A stretch of 64,000 nucleotides of DNA, taken from contig QANZ01005908.1 of assembly GCA_003254925.1 (NCBI GenBank), forward strand, positions 1,036-65,035, in the 5' to 3' direction. A program made the translations under genes and the position numbers. The notes beneath the pieces are model-generated. The model ran no database searches. It was not told where the DNA came from and was given only the letters and a program-made list of their open reading frames with translations. The stretch's first letter is position 1; each line of letters starts with the position of its first letter. Positions 46,996-57,589 of this stretch are shown here, one piece after another. Source of the stretch: Chamaecrista fasciculata (taxonomy: Eukaryota; Streptophyta; Magnoliopsida; Fabales; Fabaceae).

Positions 46996-47004
46996 TTAAA
47001 AAAA
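46996..47004. repeat. right 9-bp TSD of the 45783 element
   Basis: Reads 'ttaaaaaaa', identical to 45774-45782. Confidence 0.8.
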
Positions 47005-48676
47005 TCCAAGTTTGACACATTGTCCTTAAGGGTTTAGAATTTATCACTTCATCACTAGTTTTGTCAATATTTTTGCAAAACTCAGATCAGAGCACCAAAA
47101 AAGGGGAAAAAATTGAAGGACTTAATAATGAACTACAAAATACAAAATAATGACCACCAAACATGCAATAAAGGGACACCTCATCGTGTCCTCATGGCAA
47201 GATCCTTTCCCTTTTTGGTTTTATGTCCATTAATGTACTTAGCATGTGTTAGGAAGGCATTGGGTCTCTAGAAATATTTAAGCTTAATGAAACATTTTTA
47301 TGACATGTGGCATGACCACGTGTGCTGCACCGAGGTAATTCCGTGTTATACTGAATCTTTGCTTTCGGTTATATACACGAGTTTGGTGAGTCAAATATGT
47401 ACACAAATTCATTTTTCTACGTTTGAGCTTCCCATTCACTCCACTTGTGGGAGATTTGGACGTTTGATAAATGATTAAATAGACATTTTGTAGCAATAAA
47501 ATTTAATATATTTGGTAGAAATTTAAGCCTTTAAATGTGATATTAAGATTCAACTTTATTTTTTCTTGCAATTTTAATTAAATAAAAATTTTAAAATTTT
47601 CACTCAATTTTAAAATTCAATTTGACTTTATTCATTAGAAGTTTCAATTGTTTTTGTATTTTCTTTTATATTTAATTCTTGACTCTTATAAAATTTTCAT
47701 TGAAATTTTAAACGTTCTTCTCCATTAATAATATTGTAATATATTCAATGAATGATTTATCTTTACTTTTTATTAGACTTTAAAATGATAAAATTAATTA
47801 TTTAACCAATTCCACTTCATTCCAATTCTTTTCACTTTATTAACGATCATATCATCTAATTCTCTCTATCTGTAGAACTTTCAATTTAATTTATCAACCA
47901 ATCTCCTTAATAACTATCATTTGATTGAGCCGACTCAAAAAATTATTGTCATTCAATTTTTTTAGTGTGGACCAAAAGTATTCAATGATTACTCTTTATT
48001 CCCAAAGGAATCATGCATTCGATTTGCATAAAGAATGCACTCTGATTCTGAAATTGACTTGCGTTATATTGTTACTTTGGTAGATACAGAGAAAAACATG
48101 AAACCGAAACAGAGAGCCTCATGAAATTGAAACAGAGCATTTTATACCAAAAATAGAAAAAAGGCAAAGATTCTGGAAAATTTATACAGCAACTATCTCT
48201 TTTCTTGTATCTTTATTTACACATGAACATCACTGTATGTACAAGGACGTTTCTGTGGTACCCCCAAAATGTATCATACATATACCTTTCCCACTTCACA
48301 CTGCTATTACCTTCTATATACACATAAAACTAACAATTTAGTCCCGATATCATTACATCAAATTAACTCTAATTCATTGAAACTAATAAACAACATATTT
48401 ATTAGTTTCAAAGACTAAAGTTAAACGCGGAGACCAAATTGTTGATACTAGTATTTAACATTAAGGGAGAAAGAAACCATGAACAAAATTCTGAGTAAAA
48501 ATATACATACATATACAAAGCAAACAAATAAATCAATCTCTAAATTATATAAATCCTGTCATTTTAGTCTCTGAATCTTTGAAATCAAATATATATCTGA
48601 AAATATGAGGGACTTAATTGACGAGGTTTATATAAATTAGAGATTAAGATATTAGTTTACTTTATGGTCTCGGGAG
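47005..48676. other. intergenic region
   Basis: AT-rich with no gene or clear element. The part nearest 48676 (about 48200-48676) is probably the 3' UTR and flank of the minus-strand gene that follows. A poorly preserved MITE-like stretch lies at about 48340-48450 ('aatttagtcccgatatc' against 'gagaccaaattgttgata'). Confidence 0.45.
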
Positions 48677-49021
48677 TTACCAATTCACAAGGATGGTCCT
48701 TTCAGAGAAGCCAAGGGGTGAGCGAGAGCGTTGGCGGGTAATATTTCTGAGAAGGAGACGCCTCATATCTCCCTGTTGAAGCGATGGCTGCTTCAATTTC
48801 TCTATTTCTTGTTTGATTTTCATAACTTGGCTGTGAATTGGAAAACCTAAATCATGATGATCTTCTTCTTCTTCTTCTTTTTCTTCTCTGTTTTTACTCT
48901 GCTTCTCAACTTCGTTGTTGTTGTTGTTTTTACTGTAAGTGACGGCGGCGGATGAGGCTGCCGCGACGCCGTCGCCGTCGCCTGTGGTGGCGGTGGCGGT
49001 GGCGGTGGAGCTTTGGTGCAT
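48677..49021 (-). CDS. small conserved plant protein of unknown function (114 aa)
   Basis: A single minus-strand exon with ATG at 49021-49019. The frame stays open further upstream but has no ATG there. The N-terminal half is low complexity (Thr/Ala repeats, an Asn run at residues 32-36, a Glu run at 46-53). The C-terminal part, about residues 64-108, looks conserved: MKIKQEIEKLKQPSL, an RRLLLRNI stretch, then RQRSRSPLGF. I recall short plant proteins ending in an RSRSPLG motif followed by a short hydrophobic tail, but cannot name them. The RSRSP segment resembles a phosphorylation or nuclear-type basic motif. No signal peptide, membrane segment or known catalytic domain. A TATA box lies about 90 bp upstream. 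Confidence 0.75.
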   Translation of the reverse strand: MHQSSTATATATTGDGDGVAAASSAAVTYSKNNNNNEVEKQSKNREEKEEEEEDHHDLGFPIHSQVMKIKQEIEKLKQPSLQQGDMRRLLLRNITRQRSRSPLGFSERTILVNW

Positions 49022-49106
49022 CGTTCTGAAGGAAGGAAAGGTTGTTGTTGGATTTGTTTGGTGTGCCAAAATATGAAGAGAATGGTTTAGAGTTTGGTGT
49101 GTGTTG

Positions 49107-49119
49107 TATATTTATATAC
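49107..49119 (-). promoter_or_regulatory. TATA box of the small minus-strand gene
   Basis: The minus strand reads 'gtatataaata', a near-perfect plant TATA box, about 90 bp before the ATG at 49021. The leader between them is short and purine-poor. Confidence 0.6.
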
Positions 49120-49221
49120 ACACGCAAGAGATGAGATTAAACGGGACACGATTTTGGACTGAAAAATGGATAAATTTTATAACCAATTGATATTTCGTAG
49201 TTAGCCTCTTTTTTTTTTTTT

Positions 49222-49332
49222 NNNNNNNNNNNNNNNNNNNNNNNNNNNNNNNNNNNNNNNNNNNNNNNNNNNNNNNNNNNNNNNNNNNNNNNNNNNNNNN
49301 NNNNNNNNNNNNNNNNNNNNNNNNNNNNNNNN
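49222..49332. other. assembly gap (111 N)
   Basis: A run of N between a T homopolymer (left) and a TA repeat (right), a usual cause of assembly breaks. Confidence 0.99.
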
Positions 49333-50096
49333 TATATATATATAAATTTAAAGGTTAAAAAGTTAAAATTTCAAAGATCAAAACATAAAAACTCAGTTCA
49401 AATTTAAAGATTAAATCGCTAACAATTATAATATCTTAAGGATTAAATCATATATTTTTATTATTTAAAAATTAATTCATTAATTCAATTTTAATTCAAA
49501 GATTAAATTATAGATTTTCTCAATATTTTTTTTTCCATGAACACTAAATTGGTAAATTAGTTACTAGAGATATGGCAGGTATGTTAATGAGTAGTGACAA
49601 AGGTGTCTTGAAATAAGGGATGAGTCCGTTGTTTGGCCTAAATAACTATTCAATTGGTAGAAGTAGTTTTTCTTTTATTGGCTATTTTGGGATGCCTAAA
49701 CTTTTTGATAAATTATACTAATATTTATATTTTTTTTAAAATGAGTATAAAATATCTAATAATAATTATTATAAACGATATTTTTATTACGCCAATAAAG
49801 AGTCAAGCACAAATTATAGATTTATTTTCTGTTAAACTAAATACCAACAAACAATAAATGAGAAAAATAAATAAAATAAAAGTTGCATAAATAAGAGAAA
49901 TGTCAAATGTGAACTACATTGACCATTAGCATTGGTGTCTACTGTCTAGGTTCCATAACAAAGGCCCCAAGAAACAAAAGTACATTTGTGCAAAATGCTT
50001 TTGATTTTGAAGGGAATGACAGAGTTTAAATAAATTCACTCTAAAAAGATTTCCTTGTCCCCTAAAACACTAAAAACACTTCCAATAACTTTCAGC
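49333..50096. other. intergenic region upstream of the zinc-finger gene
   Basis: AT-rich. A decayed MITE-like sequence ('gattaaatcgctaacaa') lies near 49370-49520. No gene. The last 100 bases before 50097 should be leader of the zinc-finger gene. Confidence 0.4.
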
Positions 50097-53013
50097 ATGT
50101 ACAAGAAATTTTTTTGGACCAGTCGTTTCAATCCCAACCTCAAGTATCACCTCAAAAGCTACAAAGTTTCCTTCCCCATTTATATCTTTCACAATCTTGC
50201 AAAAGTCCATTTATCCACGAATGGATTTTCGCAATCAGCATCTGAATTCGAAGACTTGTCCGATCAGGATGTTCCCAAGAGAGGGGAATTATCAGCTTTT
50301 CAGATTTCACATCCTTGGCCTGAATGGGTGGACTTAATGGGGTGCTTGATGAAGAGAGGATACTTCGATGCAGAGGGAAACCCATTTCGAAGTACTGAAA
50401 TCGGTTCCAAGGAATCAAACCTTATTCGGACTGCTTGCCTCAATTTTGGTCGGGATCGATTTGATCTGTTAAGGTTAGGATGGCTTCCCATGAATACTTA
50501 AACCTTATTCTTTGTTTATTAGGTTTACAATATATTTGGTTCTCACATTGATGTGGTTAGGTCGTGGTATGTATGCATTTTAGAGTGTGCAGGCAAGGTG
50601 TTTGAGGTTAGGTTTCTATAACAGATAACAGAAAAATATGTTACTTTACTGCTGGATGAACTGGTGTGCAGGCAAGGTGTTTGAGCTTAGGTTTCTCTTA
50701 GGTCCAGCTCATCAGTTTTCGTCTCCAATCTGTTATGAGCCTTTTTTTTTTCCTCTTGTTTTAGGCCCAATTCGAGCTACCCCAGCTCGTTTCTCTCACT
50801 TTTTTCTCTTGTTCTTCTTGCATTCTTTCCTCCTGTTGGACCTTTTCATCCTTCTCCTTATGGTGTATTCCTTCCTTGAAATGTTGATTTGTAAGTTGTA
50901 ACAACTAGGGTCAATTTTGTTAATCATTGTGGAGGTATCAATTTAAGACAGTGCATTAAAAGGTCTCATCTGATCATATCTGGAAATGATGTCTATGGTT
51001 GTTTGAAAGTAGAAGATTGCGTTGTTGTTAGCCTTATGAAGTGTGCTAGAAGATGCAATGATGTTTTGGACCAAATAGCGGTATATGGAACTTTTAATCA
51101 GGAGGAATTAAGATAGGTTTAATATGTAATGGTACAATATTTGGTGCATATCTCAGGATGTAGTGATACTCTTTCAAAATGGTATTAAATCAATTTTTTT
51201 CTCCTTCTAAATGAATGATATTTTACTGAGAAACTTATTATTACGAAATTTATAGAATTTTTCATTTCTCATTTGATAAATTCTTATGGCTCATGAAACC
51301 CATTGGCCTTAAAGTTACATTTTTACAGCAACTTTCTGTGATTGGGAACGAGTTAGGCATCATTTTCAGTATATTTTTATATTCCTTCCTATCAGATTAT
51401 TGCCTCGGAAAGATATACAAGTTGTTGTAGGACATGGATGCCCAAGCTTAGATAGGAAGGTAGTCAACTCAGGGAAGCGTCTCAGAGCACATGTGGGCAT
51501 GGATGAGGGAAATGTATGTGCTAAGAAAGGTTCTACTGATTTTTACCTTTCTTCCTCTTTATTTCACAATTTCTTATTTTCTTACCCAAATTTAACCATC
51601 AGCAGTTTGATTAAATAACCAAGAACTGGATGAACTGGTGACTTAACTAGGTATGTAGCAACTGTAATTTGAGGGGAGATTGTGAAAGGGCATTTGTGAA
51701 GGCACGTGAAGATGAAGGAGGAAGAACCGTGGATTTAATGCGCATAATCTTGACTTATGGGCTTGATCCCATTATTGGCTCAGTAGAGAACAAGACATGT
51801 CTAAATAAAATGATAAAAGAATCAGTCAGAAGACTGTTGACAGAATTGGTAGAGCACAGCGCTAAAGATGATGGTTCCAATCTCCCAAATTTCAATGGTA
51901 GAGCCAATCAACAAGACAAGGACAATATAAAAGTTCCGATGAAGCAAGGCGATTGGATTTGCCCCAAGTAGCTTGCTCACCGTCCTGTAATTATTTTTTG
52001 TCATGCACTATTTTCTCCTTCACTTATTTACATTTCTTTGGTGACTTTCATTTGCTAGATGCAATTTCAACAACTTTGCCCGAAATATCAAGTGCCTGCG
52101 CTGTGGAGGCTTGTTCCAGGAAAGATTAATGCGATCTCAGAATGATCAGGATCATCTACCTATGAAGAAGGGAGACTGGATATGCAATGTGTAATGAGAA
52201 CTTCATATTGTTTGAATTTATATGAACGGTATCCCTGTTTCTTACTAAAACCATTTATTTGATTTCTGCAGATGTAACTTCCTCAATTTTGCCAAGAATA
52301 CAAGGTGTTTCCAATGCAAAGAAAAACCACCAAAGCGGCAGCTTAATCCTGGGGAGTGGGAATGTGAATCGTGAGTTTACATCATGATTCTTGTTTTGGT
52401 CATTTTGTTTATGTTACAGCAGTTTGAATATTCTGTTGCGCTGAACCAATTGAAATCTTGCTTCTATAGGTGCAACTATCTCAATTTCAGGAGAAACATG
52501 GTCTGCCTAAAATGTGATCACAGACGGCCAAAAGCTGCTAATTCTTCCGACTCTTCTGTTCAACCTCAGATTGAAGAAAAAGGCCGCAATATTAGAAAAA
52601 TGGGTTTTGTAAGAAATCAAGGGAATATTGATGACCAAACATCTGTGATGATAACCAGAAGAAAGAACAGGAAAGAAGGCTTTGGCATGAGGAGATTTGT
52701 GGAAGATAGGAATGAAAGTCATCAAAGCACATATTCTTGGAATGATACTTCTCAGTTTGATAGTTTTCCAATTTCTGGAGGCAAGAGTGAATTGTCCAAG
52801 AGTTCAAAAAAAAGAGAAGCATGGAAGAAAGAGATGATGAAGAGGAACAAAAGCTCCTTGGAGACGACAGAAAGTGAAGAAGATGGGTTCTGGTCTGATA
52901 GTGACCAAAGTGATAAAGAAACTTCTTACTTTACTGATGATCACGAGATGGAGGAATGGTTTGGAGTGGGTAAGCTTGAGAAAAATGGAACTCTTGGAAG
53001 CAAGTCACATTGA
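50097..53013 (+). CDS. organelle-type RanBP2 zinc-finger protein (OZ/VAR3 family)
   Basis: Six exons: 50097-50473, 51396-51513, 51651-51967, 52059-52190, 52272-52370 and 52470-53013 (TGA), 528 aa. The first 40 residues are basic and aromatic with no acidic residue, fitting a mitochondrial or plastid transit peptide. Three RanBP2-type fingers follow in the second half: GDWICPKCNFNNFARN..C..C, GDWICNVCNFLNFAKN..C..C and GEWECESCNYLNFRRN..C..C. Each spans an exon boundary inside the W-x-C-x2-C motif, a sign of exon duplication. An extra Cys pair (VCSNCN) at about 166-170 may be a degenerate finger. The C-terminus is charged and Ser-rich with SEEDGFWSDSDQ and an EEWFG motif. Arabidopsis relatives (OZ1/VAR3, OZ2) act in organelle RNA editing or chloroplast development. 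Which orthologue this is cannot be told. Start chosen at the first in-frame ATG. Confidence 0.9.
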
Positions 53014-53728
53014 GTCTGATCATACATTTCATACGTTTTGTAAATCTTTTCCGTTGAAATATCAGGCTTCTCTTCTAATTAATTGCTGTGAGCTGCGAAA
53101 GAAGTCTGAATTTTCTAAAGAATACACACGAGAGAGATGAATTTCATGGCATGTGATTTGTTTAAATGGTTAAACCGTGATATCTGATTTTCACTCGCAT
53201 TTCTTAATTGCTGGATGAGGCCATCATTTTGAGTTATTAAATTAAAAGTATTTTGCTTAGTCCCAAAATGATACATTGACACAAGTGCCAACAATGATTT
53301 ATTTCGTGCACAATCATAATATACGGTTTAATCTCCTACCTCACGCAAAATCAGCATGTTATAATGTTATATTACAATATTTAGGTCATTAATCTCTTTT
53401 CGGTCATTTGTTCGTAAAATGGAGGCCGTCATTGAATTCAAGAGATCAAAAAAATCTTAAATTAGTAGTTTTTATAGTCGTCGGAATTGTCATGTATCTC
53501 GTTAGAGGAGAGGAACCTCGCCGAAAAACTCAGATAACGATTAATTTTGGTTAATGGAAGCTACAAGAAAGAATAATAGTATCTTAAATATTGATTAATT
53601 TTCTGTTTACATTCAAAACATTTCGAGAGACTTAGCACAATCATTGAGGAGTTGACACAACAGATTATTTGGGTTTATAGACGTTAATGGAAGTCTGAAA
53701 CTTGTATAACGATTAACGACCTAAATAT

Positions 53729-53793
53729 CGTTTCAATCCGAGCCTGAAGTATCACCTCAAAAGCTGCAAAGTTTCCTTCCCCATTTATATCTT
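53729..53793 (+). pseudogene. copied fragment of the zinc-finger gene's first exon
   Basis: These 65 bp match 50124-50188, codons of residues about 10-31 of the RanBP2-type gene, at 61 of 65 positions in the same direction. It is flanked by two copies of another local sequence (53636-53687 and 53797-53848, 'gttgacacaacagatt'). That is the pattern left when a templated patch is copied into a repaired break. Confidence 0.75.
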
Positions 53794-54259
53794 GGCACAA
53801 TCATTGGGGAGTTGACACAACAGATTTTTTTGGGTTTATAGACGTTAACGACCTAAAAAAACTTTAGACTAGAAATTTTTTAGTCGTCCGGCTGCTGTGT
53901 ATCTCGCCAAAAATTTCATTAGAGAAGACGAACTTCGTCGGAAAAGCTCGGCGGCGGCGGTAGTGCTGCTGCTGCTGGCAGTGGTGGTGGTGGTAGCGGC
54001 GAAGATGATGATGAATGAAGAAGAAGATGATGATGATCTATGCAAAGAAGATGATGTTGGTTTTTTTTTTTTAAATCTATTAAAATTGTTTATTTGTTTC
54101 TCTTTTCTTACATTTTGATCTTATTATAAAATAGGACTTTGAGCTGAGGGACCAAAATAAAACTTTGACTAAAAAAAAATTGACACATAGACAACCATTA
54201 GTCCAATCAGCTGACACATCAACTTTTTTTTGTCAATCTAATTAACGGATTTAGAGATT

Positions 54260-54420
54260 AGAGTATAATTGATAATAATATGAAACGTTGGGGGTATAAC
54301 TAACACAAAGTAAACGTTGAGGGCATAACTAAAATTGGTCCTAAACGTTAAGGACACCAACAAATTTTTTGTCCATTTCTATATAACCCTAACTATAAAA
54401 TATGTAAACCAATTCACACG
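54260..54420 (+). repeat. 161-bp direct repeat, left copy
   Basis: Nearly identical (about 158 of 161) to 54911-55071. Its sequence ('ggtcctaaacgttaaggac', 'ggggtataactaacac') looks like one arm of a MITE. The two copies bracket a DUF247 relic. Confidence 0.85.
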
Positions 54421-54544
54421 GTTTGACCCATCACAAGTTGTGGGTCGAGTTAAACTATTGAACTTCGTGTTAGCCCACCAAGGAAGTTTTGTCCAACTAA
54501 TACTAACACATCACGATATTTAATCTCAGAGATCCTCTGTCAAT

Positions 54545-54814
54545 CCATTGGGTCTATCATGCATTATTTTATTTGTTGCATTTACAAGTCTTGCAATCTT
54601 GAGAAACGAAAATAAAGGTGCTTACATTCCTTATTGGATCTCAATTGGTCCAATTCATCGTGACGATGATAAACCGAAGAAGAATAACAATACTTTCATT
54701 TTTCTAGTTTTTTGTCCATCCGTGCGACAATCTTTCAAGGATTACATGGAATTCCTTCAAACCAAGGAACCTGACATAAGGTGCTATTCAGAAAATTTCT
54801 TGATCAGACTATGA
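54545..54814 (+). pseudogene. DUF247 gene relic
   Basis: The plus-strand frame reads LRNENKGAYIPYWISIGPIH, close to the N-terminal signature of plant DUF247 proteins (x-x-NE-x-AY-x-P-x-x-VSIGP-x-H), then a stretch with FKDYMEFLQTKEPDIRCYSE, which fits the next DUF247 helix. Only about 80 codons are left, with no start and no C-terminal domain. DUF247 genes are large plant families; one group acts as the S-/Z-locus self-incompatibility determinant in grasses, but nothing here supports that role. Family assignment rests on motif memory. Confidence 0.55.
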
Positions 54815-54910
54815 ACTCTTTGGTGTAGTACTTTTATTTCTCTAGTTTTCATAGACGATGTCTATTCGTGTAGCAATCATTGGTGTAGTAGTCTCCGAAA
54901 AACTACGTGT

Positions 54911-55071
54911 AGAGTATAATTGACAATAATATGAAACGTTGGGGGTATAACTAACACAAAGTAAACGTTGAGGGCATAACTAAAATTGGTCCTAAACGTT
55001 AAGGACACCAACAAATTTTTTGTCCATTTCTATATAACCCTAACTATAAAATATGTAACTCAATTCACACG
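54911..55071 (+). repeat. 161-bp direct repeat, right copy
   Basis: Partner of 54260-54420, 651 bp downstream, with about three mismatches. Such high identity in neutral sequence implies a recent duplication or gene-conversion event. Confidence 0.85.
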
Positions 55072-55125
55072 TTTATAACGGGTAACTATAAAATATGTAA
55101 CTCAATTCACACGTTTATAACGGGT
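55042..55125 (+). repeat. perfect 42-bp tandem duplication
   Basis: 55042-55083 and 55084-55125 are identical. The unit begins 'aactataaaatatgtaact'. It overlaps the end of the 161-bp direct repeat; the left copy of that repeat (at 54420) is not followed by the tandem, so the tandem is younger. Confidence 0.9.
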
Positions 55126-55798
55126 TTTTCTGTTATTACTGGTATTAAGTGGGTATTAGCTAATTAGCTCATTTTTTGTGTATTATTTCTATCACATTAA
55201 TACTCATGTAAAAGTTTCTGAACATGAGCTACGGCCATCCGATTGCGTGAAAATAGTTATCCATGCAATAGAGGATAGATTATTCATGGAATAGGTCAAC
55301 TTGTTGACAGTGAGAGATAAAGATAAACATTAAAAGAATTACAAATATAAATTAAATTTAAATAGAAAAATTTGATGATAAAAACTCATTTATATTTATG
55401 GTAGTGAATGCATGTCTAATGGTCTTCTCTCCTCAAGTTTCTCTATAGTTCAATCTATATATATATATATATAATCTTGAACTATATGTCTAACTCATTC
55501 TAATATAAGTGGAAGAGTATTGGCCATTATTAAAGAAAAGAAGCAAAAACTGTTGCAAATTGGTACAAGTGTTTTTTTTTTCGATTGATCCATTGCAAAA
55601 TGATTAGAGTAATAGGATACCGAGACTTAGGACCACAAAAATAACATGACAACATGGCCCAAAGTTTCATAATTATTTTATAACCATAAGGGCTTGAAAG
55701 TTCTATTTTTTGTTGTCTTAAAATTAAAATTTGAAAGTTACTTTATTAGTATGCTTAGAGACGAGAGTTATCTGAACCCCGTGGGAAAGATTTCATTG

Positions 55799-56175
55799 AT
55801 TAGATTTTTTTTTTTGTAACCACAAGCAATCAATTCTAAATGGACTCTAAAAATTCAGCATTAGATGGCAAAAGAATTTTAGTTTACAAACTAATTACTG
55901 TATGATATTTAAAAGTAATATGTGTGATTACTCTTGATAGGTGAATTATATCTACGTATCAATTTGAGCACCAAGAATTATATCTAACATACATTCAATA
56001 TTTTTTAGTAACAAGCAATTAATTATAAATGGACTCAAAAAACTCAACATTATAGACTACAAGAATTTTAATCCACAAACTAGTTGATTCATAATACCGT
56101 AAAAAATAATCCATGTAATTGTCTATGGTAAGTGAGTAATGTCTGTAGATCAATTTGGGCACTAAAAATAATTTC
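55799..56175 (+). repeat. diverged tandem duplication, unit about 180 bp
   Basis: 55799-55985 and 56003-56175 share a series of blocks in the same order: 'acaagcaatcaattctaaatg' / 'acaagcaattaattataaatg', then 'caatttgagcaccaagaat' / 'caatttgggcactaaaaat'. They are about 75-80 percent alike by eye. No coding content. Confidence 0.65.
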
Positions 56176-56329
56176 CCCAATTCAATTTCTTTTCAAAAAT
56201 GTTAATTATAATTTAATAAATAAGTCTAATTGTTAAATCACGCTTTTTAAAATAAATCCCTTAAAAATGTGGGAGAAAAAAAGATGGAGTGCCCAAGCTT
56301 CCAATTCTTTCTACTAAATCACTACACAT

Positions 56330-56660
56330 CTATGTTGGGTACTCTAAAAATGGTGCTTTACCTGTATCCTAGAAATACTCTTGGGTACTTTAAAATATTA
56401 TGAAATTAATTTTTTTTATTTTTTTTGTAAAACTTCACAATATGTTTTTCTAATTTTATTTATGTTATATTAGAACTTTATTTTATTTAGATTAATAAAC
56501 AAAACATTCATACTTTTATAAGAAATATCATATGAATTTATATTTTATAACTTTGTATTTAAATAAATGTTGTCGTACCCGTACCCCATAATTTTCAAAA
56601 TTAAGCGTATCCCGTACCCGCACCCGTGCAAGTACCCGTACCCGTGCAAAAGCAACATAG
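56330..56660. mobile_element. hAT-like MITE with CCCGTACCC subterminal repeats and 8-bp TSD
   Basis: A perfect 8-bp direct repeat 'ctacacat' flanks it (56322-56329 and 56661-56668). The terminal inverted repeat is short, 'ctatgttg' against 'caacatag'. The right side has clustered 'cccgtaccc' and 'acccgtgca' units (56577-56648). The left has the opposite-strand remnant 'gggtactct' and 'gggtacttt'. 331 bp, no coding sequence. Terminal repeat length and 8-bp duplication fit the hAT superfamily. Confidence 0.85.
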
Positions 56661-57344
56661 CTACACATAATCAAAAGTTAAGATTCAATTGTTTATAAAA
56701 AAAAGAGTTAAGATTCAATTTATATATTTTTTTTATAATTAAGCGTGATTTAAGGTATTTGATATTAGTGAAAGTAATACAGTTAGTCTAAGAATTTAAA
56801 TTTGCTTCCTACACAAAGTCATAAATAAAAAACCTAAGTACCTAACATTTGGTTGGAGTAGACAAATCTCTATTGCTACTTTTTAAGTTAATTTTTGTCA
56901 TTTTAAAGTTCAATAAATAATAAAAATATTATCCAAATTTTAGGTAGCTTGTTTACATTTTATCCATAAAAAATTATCATTTTTTTTCTAAAGACTTATA
57001 ATTTGGAATAAGATGAAATAAACTAACTATATAAAATTTCTACATCAATTAAAAAAAAATACTTACAAACCTTAAATATCTAGAGAAAATTTTTCCTTCA
57101 TTAATAAAACCCATAAGATAATTTAAATAGAAAAAAAGTCGATCTATCAACGTATTTTATGCAGACTTTTAGAATTATTTTGGTCGAAATGCAACACATA
57201 AATGATAATAAATAATAGAACGATTAAATCTAACAGAAAATAGAAAAACTGAGACACATCATATATCAGATCAAAGGGAAAAAATGGAATTTCCTTAGTA
57301 ATAAATCTAAGTAAAGAAAAAATTGTTCAATGAGATTTGAAATT

Positions 57345-57575
57345 TGAAGTGTTTAAGAATTTATTTATGAACATAACAAATTTATAATCTATCAAATTGG
57401 CAGGAGGAGATGAAATTTGAATTATGATAAATTGCCAAATTGAAAAAAAAAAAAAAGAAATGAAGTGTTTAAGAATTTATTTATGAACATAATAAATTTA
57501 TAATCTATCAAATTGGCAGGAGATGAGAATTTGAATTATGATGATAAATTGCCAAATTGAAAAAAAAGTAAAAAA
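57345..57575 (+). repeat. 116-bp tandem duplication next to the CML gene
   Basis: 57345-57460 and 57461-57575 repeat the same unit ('tgaagtgtttaagaattt' ... 'aaattgccaaattgaaaa') with a few small indels. It lies 15 bp from the stop codon of the minus-strand calmodulin-like gene, so it is probably in that gene's 3' UTR. Confidence 0.88.
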
Positions 57576-57589
57576 ATTGAATAATTGCC

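Larger units (their letters stand above)
53014..57589. other. repeat-rich intergenic region
   Basis: No intact gene. It holds duplicated fragments of the zinc-finger gene (53729-53793), a GC-rich microsatellite-like stretch (about 53947-54050: GGC, CTG and GAT repeats), a DUF247 relic between two 161-bp direct repeats, a 42-bp tandem pair, a diverged 180-bp tandem pair, a hAT-like MITE (56330-56660), and a 116-bp tandem pair next to the calmodulin-like gene. Confidence 0.6.

Noticed and set aside
53897-54118. Open frame with Ala/Val/Asp runs
   Set aside because: It is a translation of GGC, CTG, GTG and GAT microsatellites; no domain and no conserved start context.
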